From Robiginitomaculum sp. (GTDB taxonomy: Bacteria > Pseudomonadota > Alphaproteobacteria > Caulobacterales > Maricaulaceae): a stretch of 7,470 nucleotides of DNA. The first letter of the stretch is position 1; every line of letters starts with the position of its first letter. The stretch is taken from assembly GCA_002733385.1 (NCBI GenBank), contig NVVO01000011.1, positions 36,537 to 44,006 of the forward strand, given 5' to 3'. This document shows, one piece after another, positions 1 through 6,349 of the stretch. The notes beneath the pieces are model-generated. The model was not told the origin of the DNA and ran no database searches. It saw only the letters and a list, made by a program, of their open reading frames with translations. The translations under genes and the position numbers were made by a program.

Positions 1-491
1 CCTCTGGTTTTTTGTTTGATCTGTCCTTGCACGGATTTGTGCGCTCGCAAAACCTGATCAAACTGGCACTCACCCCGCCGTTTCTGGCCGCAACATTATG
101 CCTGCTGGCCATGGGTGTTTTGATTGCATGGCAGGCCGTGGCCAGATTTGGGGACCCGACAGTAGCGGGCCGCCAAATCTCTATGGGGAAATTGAGCCTG
201 ATTATCAACGCAGCCGGGTTTATCAAATTGGCCGGACGCGAGTATAAAATGGCACCAGCTTACGCAGAATTGACCAAAAACATAGCCCGCGATACATTGC
301 ATATCAGCACGGCTTTGTCTGAAACGGAATTGGACAAGCGGCTGGATTTATATGCCAAATATGCACGGGCCGAAACAAGCTGGACAGAGCTTGACCGCAC
401 CAAAAACCAACCGAAAAACGCAGGCGACTTACTGCAAAACGCACAAAAATTGTATCAATGGCGAGGAGACATAACCCATGAACGTAACTGA
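1..491 (+). CDS. DUF4350 domain-containing membrane protein, C-terminal part (5' partial)
   Basis: The reading frame is open from the left edge (first full codon at 3) to a TGA at 489-491, giving about 162 residues. The TTG at 12 is only the first start-like codon in a frame that continues upstream, so the true start lies outside the window. After a short hydrophilic stretch there is one clear transmembrane helix (residues about 21-42 counting from position 12), followed by a segment containing ARFGDP. That arrangement, a TM helix followed by an R-F-G-P-like motif and a helical soluble tail, is typical of the C-terminus of DUF4350 proteins. The downstream MoxR and DUF58 genes agree with this, because DUF4350 genes commonly sit just before them. 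The missing N-terminal part would be the periplasmic or GATase-like domain. The biochemical role is unknown; a partner in a MoxR-linked membrane complex is an inference. The end overlaps the MoxR gene by 14 bases in another frame. Confidence 0.75.
   Translation, partial: SGFLFDLSLHGFVRSQNLIKLALTPPFLAATLCLLAMGVLIAWQAVARFGDPTVAGRQISMGKLSLIINAAGFIKLAGREYKMAPAYAELTKNIARDTLHISTALSETELDKRLDLYAKYARAETSWTELDRTKNQPKNAGDLLQNAQKLYQWRGDITHERN
463..468 (+). promoter_or_regulatory. Strong ribosome binding site for the MoxR gene
   Basis: GAGGAG lies 9 bases before the ATG at 478, inside the last codons of the DUF4350 gene. It is the best Shine-Dalgarno match in the left operon and settles the MoxR start, even though that start overlaps the upstream gene. 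Confidence 0.75.
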
Positions 492-1434
492 AGTTAAAGA
501 TTTAGCGGCACGCATTCGCGAACAGATTGCCAAGGCGATTATCGGACAGCAAGACACTATTGATCTTATGTTGGTATCGCTATTTGCTGGCGGACATATT
601 TTATTGGAAGGGCCACCCGGAACCGCCAAGACGTTTTTGGCCCAGTGTTTTTCAGACACCACCAAACTAAAATTTGGCCGCATCCAATTCACCCCGGATC
701 TGATGCCCGGTGATTTATTGGGCACCAATTTATTCAACTTCCAGACCAATGAATTTTCCTTGATCAAAGGCCCGATTTTTTGCGATCTTTTGTTGGCCGA
801 CGAGATCAACCGCACCCCGCCAAAAACCCAGGCCGCGCTTTTAGAAGCCATGCAGGAGCGCCAGATCACCATTGATGGCAAAGCCTTTGCTCTAGGGGCG
901 CGCTTCATGGTCATCGCCACGCAAAACCCCATAGAGCAACAAGGCACATATCCCTTGCCGGAAGCCCAGCTCGACCGGTTTTTGTTCAAACATAATTTAC
1001 AATATCCCAGCCTTGAGGAAGAGATCCGTATTGTCACAAAACATGGGGCGCGCACCGGATCGCCGTCCGCCAAAGATATGGGCATAAAACCTGTCGTCAC
1101 CGCCAAGCAATTGGCCGACGCCGTAGCTTGCGCCGGGCAAGTGCGCCTCACGGATGAAGTGATTTCCTATGTGGTTAATCTGGTGCGGGCTACGCGCGAA
1201 AACCCGTTGTTTGAAACCGGGGCCAGTCCGCGAGCCGCCGCCATGCTGGCCGCTGCCGCCCGGGCCAATGCGGCACTTGATGGGCGGGATTTTGTCATTC
1301 CTGATGACGTCAAGTCCATTGCCCTGCCCGCCCTTCGCCACCGGGTCATCCTGTCGCCTATTGCCGAAATTGAAGGTCGCAGCGCCGACGAGTTGATCAG
1401 CGATATTATCGAACAAACCAAAGCCCCGCGTTAA
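478..1434 (+). CDS. MoxR-family AAA+ ATPase
   Basis: This is a full-length 318-residue cytoplasmic ATPase of the MoxR family; members act as chaperones that remodel or insert cofactors into vWA-domain partner proteins. Visible motifs are Walker A GPPGTAKT (45-52), Walker B LLLADE (104-109, catalytic D108 and E109), and the family stretch MVIATQNPIEQQGTYPLPEA with sensor 1 Asn150 followed by LDRFLF, whose Arg167 is a likely arginine finger. The sensor 2 motif GASPRA (248-253) lies in the C-terminal lid domain. Length and motif order match the family (about 310-330 residues), and no catalytic residue is missing. The ATG at 478 has a strong ribosome binding site. It sits between DUF4350 and DUF58 genes, so the DUF58 protein, and perhaps DUF4350, are the probable partners. 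That pairing is known from the family; the final client is unknown. A long antisense open frame over this gene is a shadow. Confidence 0.95.
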   Translation: MNVTEVKDLAARIREQIAKAIIGQQDTIDLMLVSLFAGGHILLEGPPGTAKTFLAQCFSDTTKLKFGRIQFTPDLMPGDLLGTNLFNFQTNEFSLIKGPIFCDLLLADEINRTPPKTQAALLEAMQERQITIDGKAFALGARFMVIATQNPIEQQGTYPLPEAQLDRFLFKHNLQYPSLEEEIRIVTKHGARTGSPSAKDMGIKPVVTAKQLADAVACAGQVRLTDEVISYVVNLVRATRENPLFETGASPRAAAMLAAAARANAALDGRDFVIPDDVKSIALPALRHRVILSPIAEIEGRSADELISDIIEQTKAPR

Positions 1435-1443
1435 AAAACCCGG

Positions 1444-2757
1444 ATGTTCTACCCGACAAAACGTGCTGTTCTTTTTATGGGCGCAGGCCTCCCTGTCACC
1501 TTAATGCTGGCTGTGCTTAACCCGAATTTGTGGGCTTTCGGGGCGGCATGGATTGCATTGGTCTTCGGGTTGTTACTGTATGATTTAATATTCGCACCTG
1601 CGCCAACACAAATGCAGTTGGACGCCGAAATACCGTCCTCTCTCTATGTGGGTGCCAAAACCGATATAGCATTTATCTATAAACTAAAAGGCGGTCGAAA
1701 ACCGGTAAATGCGGAAATGAAATTATCCCTTGGACAGCGCTTAAGCGCAGCGCCAGATGTCTGGCATCCGCCTTTTGAAGACGGAAATTTACTCGGGGGT
1801 TTTCGCGTTAAGGCCTTGCGGCGCGGCGAAGGTTTGGTGGAAAATTTATGGACGCGGTGGAGCGGGCCTTTGGGCCTGATGTGGCGACAAACCCGCGCGC
1901 CTTTAAACAAAACCATCGCTATCATCCCCGATACGAGGCTGGTCAAAGACAAGGCCATAGAGATTTTTTCCCGCGACGCCGCTCACGGACAGAAAATGCA
2001 AATCGAACGTGGTCAGGGTACAGAGTTTGACAGCCTTCGCGAATTTATGCCCGGCATGGACAAACGGGCTATTGATTGGAAACACTCGGCTCGACACCGT
2101 AAACTTCATGCCAAAGAGTTTCGCACCGAGCGCAACCACAATATCGTATTTGCCATTGATACCGGTTATTTGATGTGCGAACCGCTCAAGGGCAAAACCC
2201 GGCTCGATTGGGCCATAAATGCATCATTGCTCATTGCCTATGTGTCACTTAAATTTGGCGACCGAGTCGGGTATTTCGGCTTTGACAAACGTCCCTATCT
2301 GTTCTCCAAACCTGTATCTGGCACGAACAGTTTCCCGCATTTACAAAGCCTGACCGCCCAGCTTGAATATTCCACCAACGAGACCAATTTTACCTTGTCC
2401 CTGTCGTCCTTGTCCAAATCCTTAATGCGCCGCTCCCTGGTCATCGTGTTTACCGATTTCGTCGATACTACCAACGCCGAATTGATGATCGAGAATATCA
2501 GCCGGTTGATCAAAAACCACATTGTCCTATTTGTAACTTTCAAAGATGTTGAGATCGAAAGTCTAATCAAAGCCGAGCCCAAAACCCCGGCGGACGTAAC
2601 CAAAGCGGTCATCGCCGCTGCCTTGAATAAAGAGCGCGATATTGTCCTGGCCAGGCTGGAACGCATGGGCGTGCAAATTGTCCGCACCGATATTGAAAAT
2701 ATGAGCACGGCGGTGCTGAACCGGTTTTTGGAACTAAAACGCAGGGAAATGATATGA
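1444..2757 (+). CDS. DUF58 domain-containing membrane protein (vWA-like)
   Basis: This 437-residue protein has two adjacent N-terminal transmembrane helices (about 8-24 and 28-48), a beta-rich region (about 55-180), and then the DUF58 signature at 194-229: EFDSLREFMPGMDKR followed by AIDWKHSAR and KEFRTE. The C-terminal part is vWA-like. AIDTGYLM (237-244) stands at the first metal-site strand and VIVFTDFVD at a later one. The canonical DxSxS is replaced by D-T-G-Y-L, which resembles the DTGRLM form usual in DUF58, so metal binding may be altered but this is not a local lesion. The protein is probably anchored in the inner membrane and is the likely client or partner of the upstream MoxR ATPase. 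The gene starts 9 bases after the MoxR stop with no clear Shine-Dalgarno, so translation may depend on coupling. Its end overlaps the next gene by 4 bases (ATGA). The family is certain; the cellular function is not known. Confidence 0.93.
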   Translation: MFYPTKRAVLFMGAGLPVTLMLAVLNPNLWAFGAAWIALVFGLLLYDLIFAPAPTQMQLDAEIPSSLYVGAKTDIAFIYKLKGGRKPVNAEMKLSLGQRLSAAPDVWHPPFEDGNLLGGFRVKALRRGEGLVENLWTRWSGPLGLMWRQTRAPLNKTIAIIPDTRLVKDKAIEIFSRDAAHGQKMQIERGQGTEFDSLREFMPGMDKRAIDWKHSARHRKLHAKEFRTERNHNIVFAIDTGYLMCEPLKGKTRLDWAINASLLIAYVSLKFGDRVGYFGFDKRPYLFSKPVSGTNSFPHLQSLTAQLEYSTNETNFTLSLSSLSKSLMRRSLVIVFTDFVDTTNAELMIENISRLIKNHIVLFVTFKDVEIESLIKAEPKTPADVTKAVIAAALNKERDIVLARLERMGVQIVRTDIENMSTAVLNRFLELKRREMI

Positions 2758-3812
2758 GGGGCGGGTCGTTAAAAAGCCACAAATTCCGGAGCGACCGCGA
2801 GGCGGACTGGCAACAGTTAGAAAGCTTGCTATCGCGACTGGAAACCCGGTCAATGGGTGCGCTAAGCGACGCCCAGTTGATTGCCTTGCCCGCCCTGTAC
2901 CGCGCCAGCTTGTCGTCGCTCAGTGTTGCCCGAGCCACGTCCCTAGACCAGGATGTTATCATCTATCTCGAGAGCTTGACCACCCGTGCCTATTTCGCGA
3001 TCTACGGCAACCAAACCCGAATGGGCACCCGCATCAGCCGGTTTTTTCGCATTGGTTGGCCCAAAGCCGTACAAGACATTACCCGCGAAACCATGGCCTC
3101 AGCTTTAGTGTTTTTCCTGGGCGCATTTTTGGCTTTCGTCATGGTACGCACCAATATGGATTGGTATTTTTCCTTTATGCCGGAAGGCCTGATGCAGACA
3201 CGCACCCCCGCCAGCACTGTTGCCGAACTGCGCGACACATTATATCACGACGGAGATGAAAGCGGGCTGACTAGATTTGCAAGCTTTTTATTTTCCCACA
3301 ATTCGCGTGTGGCAATATTTGCCTTTGCGCTCGGATTTGCTTTCGCAATACCGTCCGTGGCACTCATGCTGTATAATGGCTGTATGATTGGTGCTTTTGT
3401 GGCTTTGTTTGTTGACAAAGGACTGGGGTTCGAGGTCGGCGGCTGGTTGATCATTCACGGGGCTACGGAATTGTTTGCCATTATACTCGCCGGGGCGGCC
3501 GGTATAAAAATAGGGTGGGCCGTGGCCTTCCCCGGCGAAAGATCACGTATGGATTCCGCCGCTCGCGCCGGTAGCCAGGCTGCGGCGGTTCTGGGCGGGG
3601 TCATCATCATGTTGTTTTTGGCCGGAATATTGGAAGGCTTTGGCCGCCAATTGATCAGTAATGATTATGCCCGCTACGCTATAGGTTTGACCACATTGGG
3701 CCTCTGGCTGGCATATTTTTACCTGCCCCGCGATCATAATGAATGGCATGAATACGGGGCTGATCATGGGGCTGATCATGGGGCTGATCATGGGGAAGAT
3801 AATTTATCATGA
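2754..3812 (+). CDS. SpoIIM-family (stage II sporulation protein M-like) membrane protein
   Basis: This 352-residue multi-pass membrane protein has a cytoplasmic helical N-terminal region of about 110 residues, then hydrophobic segments at about 114-132, 186-221, 229-257, 277-297 and 308-324. Family hallmarks are HGATEL (235-240), the following AGAAGIKIGWA and a PGERSR loop, and ILEGFGRQLI (292-301). In Bacillus, SpoIIM belongs to the DMP peptidoglycan-remodelling complex of sporulation. Non-sporulating Gram-negatives carry this homologue next to MoxR/DUF58 and RDD genes, where its task is unknown, so the name gives family and not function. The ATG overlaps the DUF58 stop (ATGA), with AGGGA 6 bases upstream as ribosome binding site. 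The C-terminus ends in a low-complexity tail of three HGAD-type units coded by a 12-base tandem repeat, which adds residues beyond the membrane domain and looks lineage-specific. The stop overlaps the RDD start. Confidence 0.9.
   Translation: MRGGSLKSHKFRSDREADWQQLESLLSRLETRSMGALSDAQLIALPALYRASLSSLSVARATSLDQDVIIYLESLTTRAYFAIYGNQTRMGTRISRFFRIGWPKAVQDITRETMASALVFFLGAFLAFVMVRTNMDWYFSFMPEGLMQTRTPASTVAELRDTLYHDGDESGLTRFASFLFSHNSRVAIFAFALGFAFAIPSVALMLYNGCMIGAFVALFVDKGLGFEVGGWLIIHGATELFAIILAGAAGIKIGWAVAFPGERSRMDSAARAGSQAAAVLGGVIIMLFLAGILEGFGRQLISNDYARYAIGLTTLGLWLAYFYLPRDHNEWHEYGADHGADHGADHGEDNLS
3756..3795 (+). repeat. 12-base tandem repeat (3.3 copies) in the 3' end of the SpoIIM-like gene
   Basis: Three perfect copies of GGGGCTGATCAT lie at 3756-3767, 3768-3779 and 3780-3791, followed by a partial GGGG at 3792-3795. 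In frame they code repeated G-A-D-H units at residues 335-346. The unit is a multiple of three, so gain or loss of copies would change tail length by four residues without a frameshift. Each unit contains the palindrome TGATCA. The last GGGG is also part of the probable ribosome binding site of the next gene. Confidence 0.95.
3792..3799 (+). promoter_or_regulatory. Probable ribosome binding site for the RDD gene
   Basis: GGGGAAGA ends 9 bases before the ATG at 3809. It begins with the last partial unit of the 12-base tandem repeat, so repeat copy number can change without altering the spacing to the start codon. Confidence 0.5.
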
Positions 3813-4747
3813 GCCGTAAAGCCAAGAAAAAACGTCCGGTGAAACCGACTTTAAGTTTCGACAAAAATGTCCGCACTCTGGTTACACCTGAAGGCATAGA
3901 CTTACGTTTGCGCATTGCAACTGGCGGTGCGCGTGTAAGTGCCTTCATAATTGACCTGATCATTATGTTTGCGGTCTTGATTTTACTTAACATCGCCATA
4001 AGTTTCGCCAGCACCGATATGGACGACGGCGGCGCCGAGGTCGCCGAAGCCATTTGGTTATTGTTCGCATTTGTATTGCGTAATTTTTATTTCATGATGT
4101 TTGAAATGGGGCCAAAAGCCGCCACACCCGGTAAGAGATTGCTTAAAATTCGCGTCGCCAACCGCGCCGGCGGCCATTTGACGGCCAATGCCATATTTGC
4201 CCGCAACGCCCTGCGCGAACTTGAGTTTTTCCTGCCTTTGGCTTTTATATTATCCGCTATTTTCTTCTCCGCCCGAGGTGTGGGTGGATGGTTGATTTTC
4301 CTAGGGCTGATTTGGAGTTTTATCTTCTTGCTGTTTCCGTTGTTTAATAAAGACCGCTTGCGGGCCGGTGATCTTATTGCCGGAACGTGGGTGGTCAAAT
4401 CACCCAAACTACGCCTGTCCAAAGATCTGTCAGACGCACCTGAGCCCACAGACGGTCAAGCACGGTATGAATTTACACCCAGCCAGATTGATGCATACGG
4501 GGTGAAAGAACTGCATGTGTTGGAAAACGTCTTGCGCAAGGACGAACCAATTATGATCGCGGAAGTCACTGAGCGGATCATGAAGAAAATCGAATGGCCA
4601 AAACCGGATAAAGACCTAGATAAAACTGAAAACAGCCATGCCGACAAACATGAATTCCTGAACGCCTATTATGCCGCCTTGCGCGGAAAATTGGAAACCA
4701 AACTGTTGTTCGGGGTCAGGCGCAAGGACAAATTTGACAAACGCTAA
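3809..4747 (+). CDS. RDD family membrane protein
   Basis: This 312-residue protein has an RDD domain at about 35-197. The name-giving Arg and Asp are visible as R42 and D49 in ARVSAFIIDL, with the later Asp at D188 in RLRAGDLIAG. TPGKRLLKIRV (106-115) and the RNALREL stretch (132-138) are further family marks. Four membrane segments are seen at about 43-66, 82-98, 138-154 and 158-178. A basic N-terminus and a soluble C-terminal region of about 115 residues flank the domain. The C-terminal region carries FTPSQIDAYGVKELHVLENV (222-241) and FLNAYYAALRGKLETKL (283-299), a pattern I associate with RDD proteins beside MoxR/DUF58 genes, so it is not a random extension. RDD proteins are membrane proteins of mixed or unknown role, some linked to ion transport. 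The start overlaps the SpoIIM-like stop (ATGA). This is the last gene of the operon; no hairpin terminator follows it. Confidence 0.9.
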   Translation: MSRKAKKKRPVKPTLSFDKNVRTLVTPEGIDLRLRIATGGARVSAFIIDLIIMFAVLILLNIAISFASTDMDDGGAEVAEAIWLLFAFVLRNFYFMMFEMGPKAATPGKRLLKIRVANRAGGHLTANAIFARNALRELEFFLPLAFILSAIFFSARGVGGWLIFLGLIWSFIFLLFPLFNKDRLRAGDLIAGTWVVKSPKLRLSKDLSDAPEPTDGQARYEFTPSQIDAYGVKELHVLENVLRKDEPIMIAEVTERIMKKIEWPKPDKDLDKTENSHADKHEFLNAYYAALRGKLETKLLFGVRRKDKFDKR

Positions 4748-4866
4748 CCTGATCAAGTTTCAAAAGATTAACCCGATAATTCATCCGCTTATGCTTGCAA
4801 ATATACAATTTTGTAAATATACCAGCGGCAACTTTAAACCAAACCTAACCACGGAGACTACACCAC
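4748..4866 (+). promoter_or_regulatory. Intergenic region with candidate promoter of the carbonic anhydrase gene
   Basis: This 119-base AT-rich gap separates the RDD operon from the carbonic anhydrase gene. TTGCAA (4795-4800) and TATACC (4818-4823) are spaced 17 bases apart and could serve as -35 and -10 boxes, each matching four of six consensus bases. They lie in a pair of near-identical 12-mers, TTGCAAATATAC (4795-4806) and TTGTAAATATAC (4811-4822), with a 16-base period. An inverted repeat, TACAA-TT-TTGTA, sits between them at 4804-4815. The promoter would leave a leader of about 35-40 bases. No convincing terminator of the upstream operon is seen, so read-through is also possible. Confidence 0.4.
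4853..4856 (+). promoter_or_regulatory. Ribosome binding site of the carbonic anhydrase gene
   Basis: GGAG lies 10 bases before the ATG at 4867. It supports this start, which also gives a proper lipoprotein signal peptide directly at the N-terminus. Confidence 0.65.
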
Positions 4867-5688
4867 ATGCTAAACCACAAAACTTTATTGCTTTCTACCC
4901 TCACTGCCGGACTATTTTTAACGGCTTGCCAGCCTGCATCTGAGACAGAAAAATCAGATGTTACGGCGGAACAAACTGAAACCGTTACTGATAAAGCCGA
5001 AGCTATGCCCAAAAAAGTTAGCTGGTCATATATAGGTGCCAACGGCCCTGAGCATTGGGCTAGCCTGTCCGAAAGTTTTGCCACATGTGCAAGCGGCACG
5101 GTACAATCTCCTTTTGATATTACCGCCGATAACACCGACGACCTACCGGCTTTGAACCTTAACTATGTGCCGACCGACATGACCGTGATCAATAATGGTC
5201 ATACTATTCAGGTTGACCAAACGGGCGGCGGCCAATTGGTTGTTGGCGACGCGACATATAATTTGCTGCAATTCCATTTCCATACTGCCAGCGAATACAG
5301 CATTGACGGAAAATTTTACCCACTTGAAGTCCATTTGGTCCATGCGTCTGACGCAGGTGAACTGGCGGTTGTCGGGGTTATGTTCGCGCAAGGTGAAGCC
5401 AATGCCGAGCTTGCCAATATCTGGGCCAATATGCCTGCGACCAAAGGCAAGAATGTAGTGGATGGACAAGTTGTAGACGTGAAAAACCTGCTGCCGGCCA
5501 GCGGACAATATTACCGCTTTATGGGATCGCTAACCACGCCGCCATGTTCCGAAGGCGTCAATTGGCATGTGATGAGCCAGCCGATTACGGCCTCAGCCGA
5601 GCAGATTGCTGCCTTTAAGGCGATTTTCCCTATGAATGCGCGCCCTTTGCAAGCTGAAAATGACCGCATGGTTGTTTTGGGCAATTAA
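4867..5688 (+). CDS. Alpha-class carbonic anhydrase, lipoprotein
   Basis: This 273-residue enzyme interconverts CO2 and bicarbonate with zinc and is predicted to act in the periplasm as a lipid-anchored protein. The signal peptide ends in lipobox LTAC, with C21 as the lipidated residue; Q22 at +2 favours the outer membrane by the E. coli rule. A Thr/Glu/Lys-rich linker (about 24-50) precedes the catalytic domain, which opens with WSYIGANGPEHW (53-64). Zinc ligands are H137 and H139 in QFHFH and H156 in EVHLVH. H112 in NNGHTIQV matches the proton shuttle His64 of human CA II, E143 matches Glu106, and T223 in GSLTTPPC matches Thr199. C74 and C227 are placed to form the usual disulfide of secreted alpha enzymes. 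The usual SEH motif reads SEY here: Y144 replaces the structural His107. Length is normal for a bacterial alpha-CA with a linker. It stands alone after a 119-base gap and faces the minus-strand lipid-transport operon tail to tail. Confidence 0.95.
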   Translation: MLNHKTLLLSTLTAGLFLTACQPASETEKSDVTAEQTETVTDKAEAMPKKVSWSYIGANGPEHWASLSESFATCASGTVQSPFDITADNTDDLPALNLNYVPTDMTVINNGHTIQVDQTGGGQLVVGDATYNLLQFHFHTASEYSIDGKFYPLEVHLVHASDAGELAVVGVMFAQGEANAELANIWANMPATKGKNVVDGQVVDVKNLLPASGQYYRFMGSLTTPPCSEGVNWHVMSQPITASAEQIAAFKAIFPMNARPLQAENDRMVVLGN

Positions 5689-5693
5689 AACCG

Positions 5694-5735
5694 AAAAATA
5701 AGGATTGGCGGTAATTCTACGGATTATCGCCAATC
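5694..5735 (-). terminator. Rho-independent terminator of the minus-strand MCE operon, overlapping coding sequence
   Basis: A 13-base-pair stem pairs 5703-5715 with 5723-5735 around a 7-base loop (5716-5722). Twelve pairs are perfect; the thirteenth position is an A opposite C in the minus-strand transcript. Read on the minus strand, the stem is followed by CTTATTTTT (5702-5694), the expected T-rich tract. On the plus strand the stem is followed by AAACC, so it would be a poor terminator for the carbonic anhydrase transcript. The 5' arm on the minus strand codes the last residues of the lipoprotein (L-I-G-D-N), and the TAG stop lies in the loop. Confidence 0.7.
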
Positions 5736-6349
5736 AAACCACCTAGCCAAGCCGTAATTTTATGCATGGCTTCTTCTGTAGCTATATCTTGGGCATCGAC
5801 AATAGCCGAGACAGTGGCGGCGCGCGCCCTAGCATTGGTACTGACGGAATGGCTACCGACCAGACGCCGGGAATTGGTATCTGTCAGTGTCAAATTAAGG
5901 GTGACAACCGCATTGGGTGCTGCGGTTTCCCCATTGTCAAACACCGCTTCAAATCTGCGTATATCAATATGTAGCCGGAAAGGTGCCCGGGTTCCGCCGG
6001 ACGGTATAATTCCGGTAAGCCGCCCGTCTCCAGCAAGTTTGTCGATGAGCGCATGGCGCAATTGGCTCGGCACAGGTTCCGCCCATGAAGCCCCTGCCGC
6101 CGCTGTCAAGCGCCGACCATCTGGCGATAAGACAATATCCGTACCGCTGAGAGCCCTGGGGGCTTTTGGCAGTTCGATATTGACAACCCGCAAGAGTTTT
6201 CCGGGAGTTTCAGGCACACCGTGGGGAATACTTAATCTGTAAACGGTCGACGCAGGTTTGGCTTTTGGCAAGACGGAAACACAAGCCGATAATGACAATG
6301 CCGCTATGAGGCATAAAGCGCCGACGCGAAATGTTGTTTTTTGGGTCAT
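5717..6349 (-). CDS. ABC-type transport auxiliary lipoprotein (PqiC/YmbA-like, ABC_trans_aux family)
   Basis: This is a 210-residue predicted outer-membrane lipoprotein. The signal peptide ends in lipobox LSAC (20-23) with C23 lipidated. The mature part has the family layout: YRLSIP near its start (37-42), RVVNIELPKAPRALSGTDIV (54-73), a serine/tryptophan region around ASWAEPVPSQLRHALIDKL (87-105), and FRLHIDIRRFEAVFDNG (124-140), then a beta-strand pair and a C-terminal helix (about 186-205). These proteins accompany MCE/ABC systems and are thought to link the MCE bridge to the outer membrane for lipid transfer. The ATG overlaps the stop of the MCE gene by ATGA, with GGAG (6361-6358) 8 bases upstream, so the two are one operon. 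Its last codons form part of the terminator hairpin. The family call is firm; the transported lipid is inferred by analogy with Mla and Pqi. Confidence 0.88.
   Translation of the reverse strand: MTQKTTFRVGALCLIAALSLSACVSVLPKAKPASTVYRLSIPHGVPETPGKLLRVVNIELPKAPRALSGTDIVLSPDGRRLTAAAGASWAEPVPSQLRHALIDKLAGDGRLTGIIPSGGTRAPFRLHIDIRRFEAVFDNGETAAPNAVVTLNLTLTDTNSRRLVGSHSVSTNARARAATVSAIVDAQDIATEEAMHKITAWLGGLIGDNP

Noticed and set aside
429..1151. 240-codon open frame on the minus strand across the MoxR gene
   Set aside because: It is antisense to a well-supported ATPase with all motifs intact, and its translation is Ser/Cys/Arg-rich with no recognisable domain.
2158..2175. Loss of the DxSxS metal-site motif in the DUF58 protein as a sign of decay
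   Set aside because: D-T-G-Y-L-M closely resembles the DTGRLM form normal in DUF58 proteins, so it is a family trait.
3756..3795. CRISPR-like array
   Set aside because: The units are directly adjacent with no spacers, only 12 bases long, and lie in frame inside a gene.
4671..4943. 90-codon plus-strand frame from the RDD gene end into the carbonic anhydrase gene
   Set aside because: It overlaps two supported genes out of frame, has no ribosome binding site and no recognisable protein features.
5762..6242. Plus-strand open frames opposite the auxiliary lipoprotein gene
   Set aside because: The minus-strand product has a signal peptide, lipobox and family motifs; the plus-strand frames show none and are its shadow.
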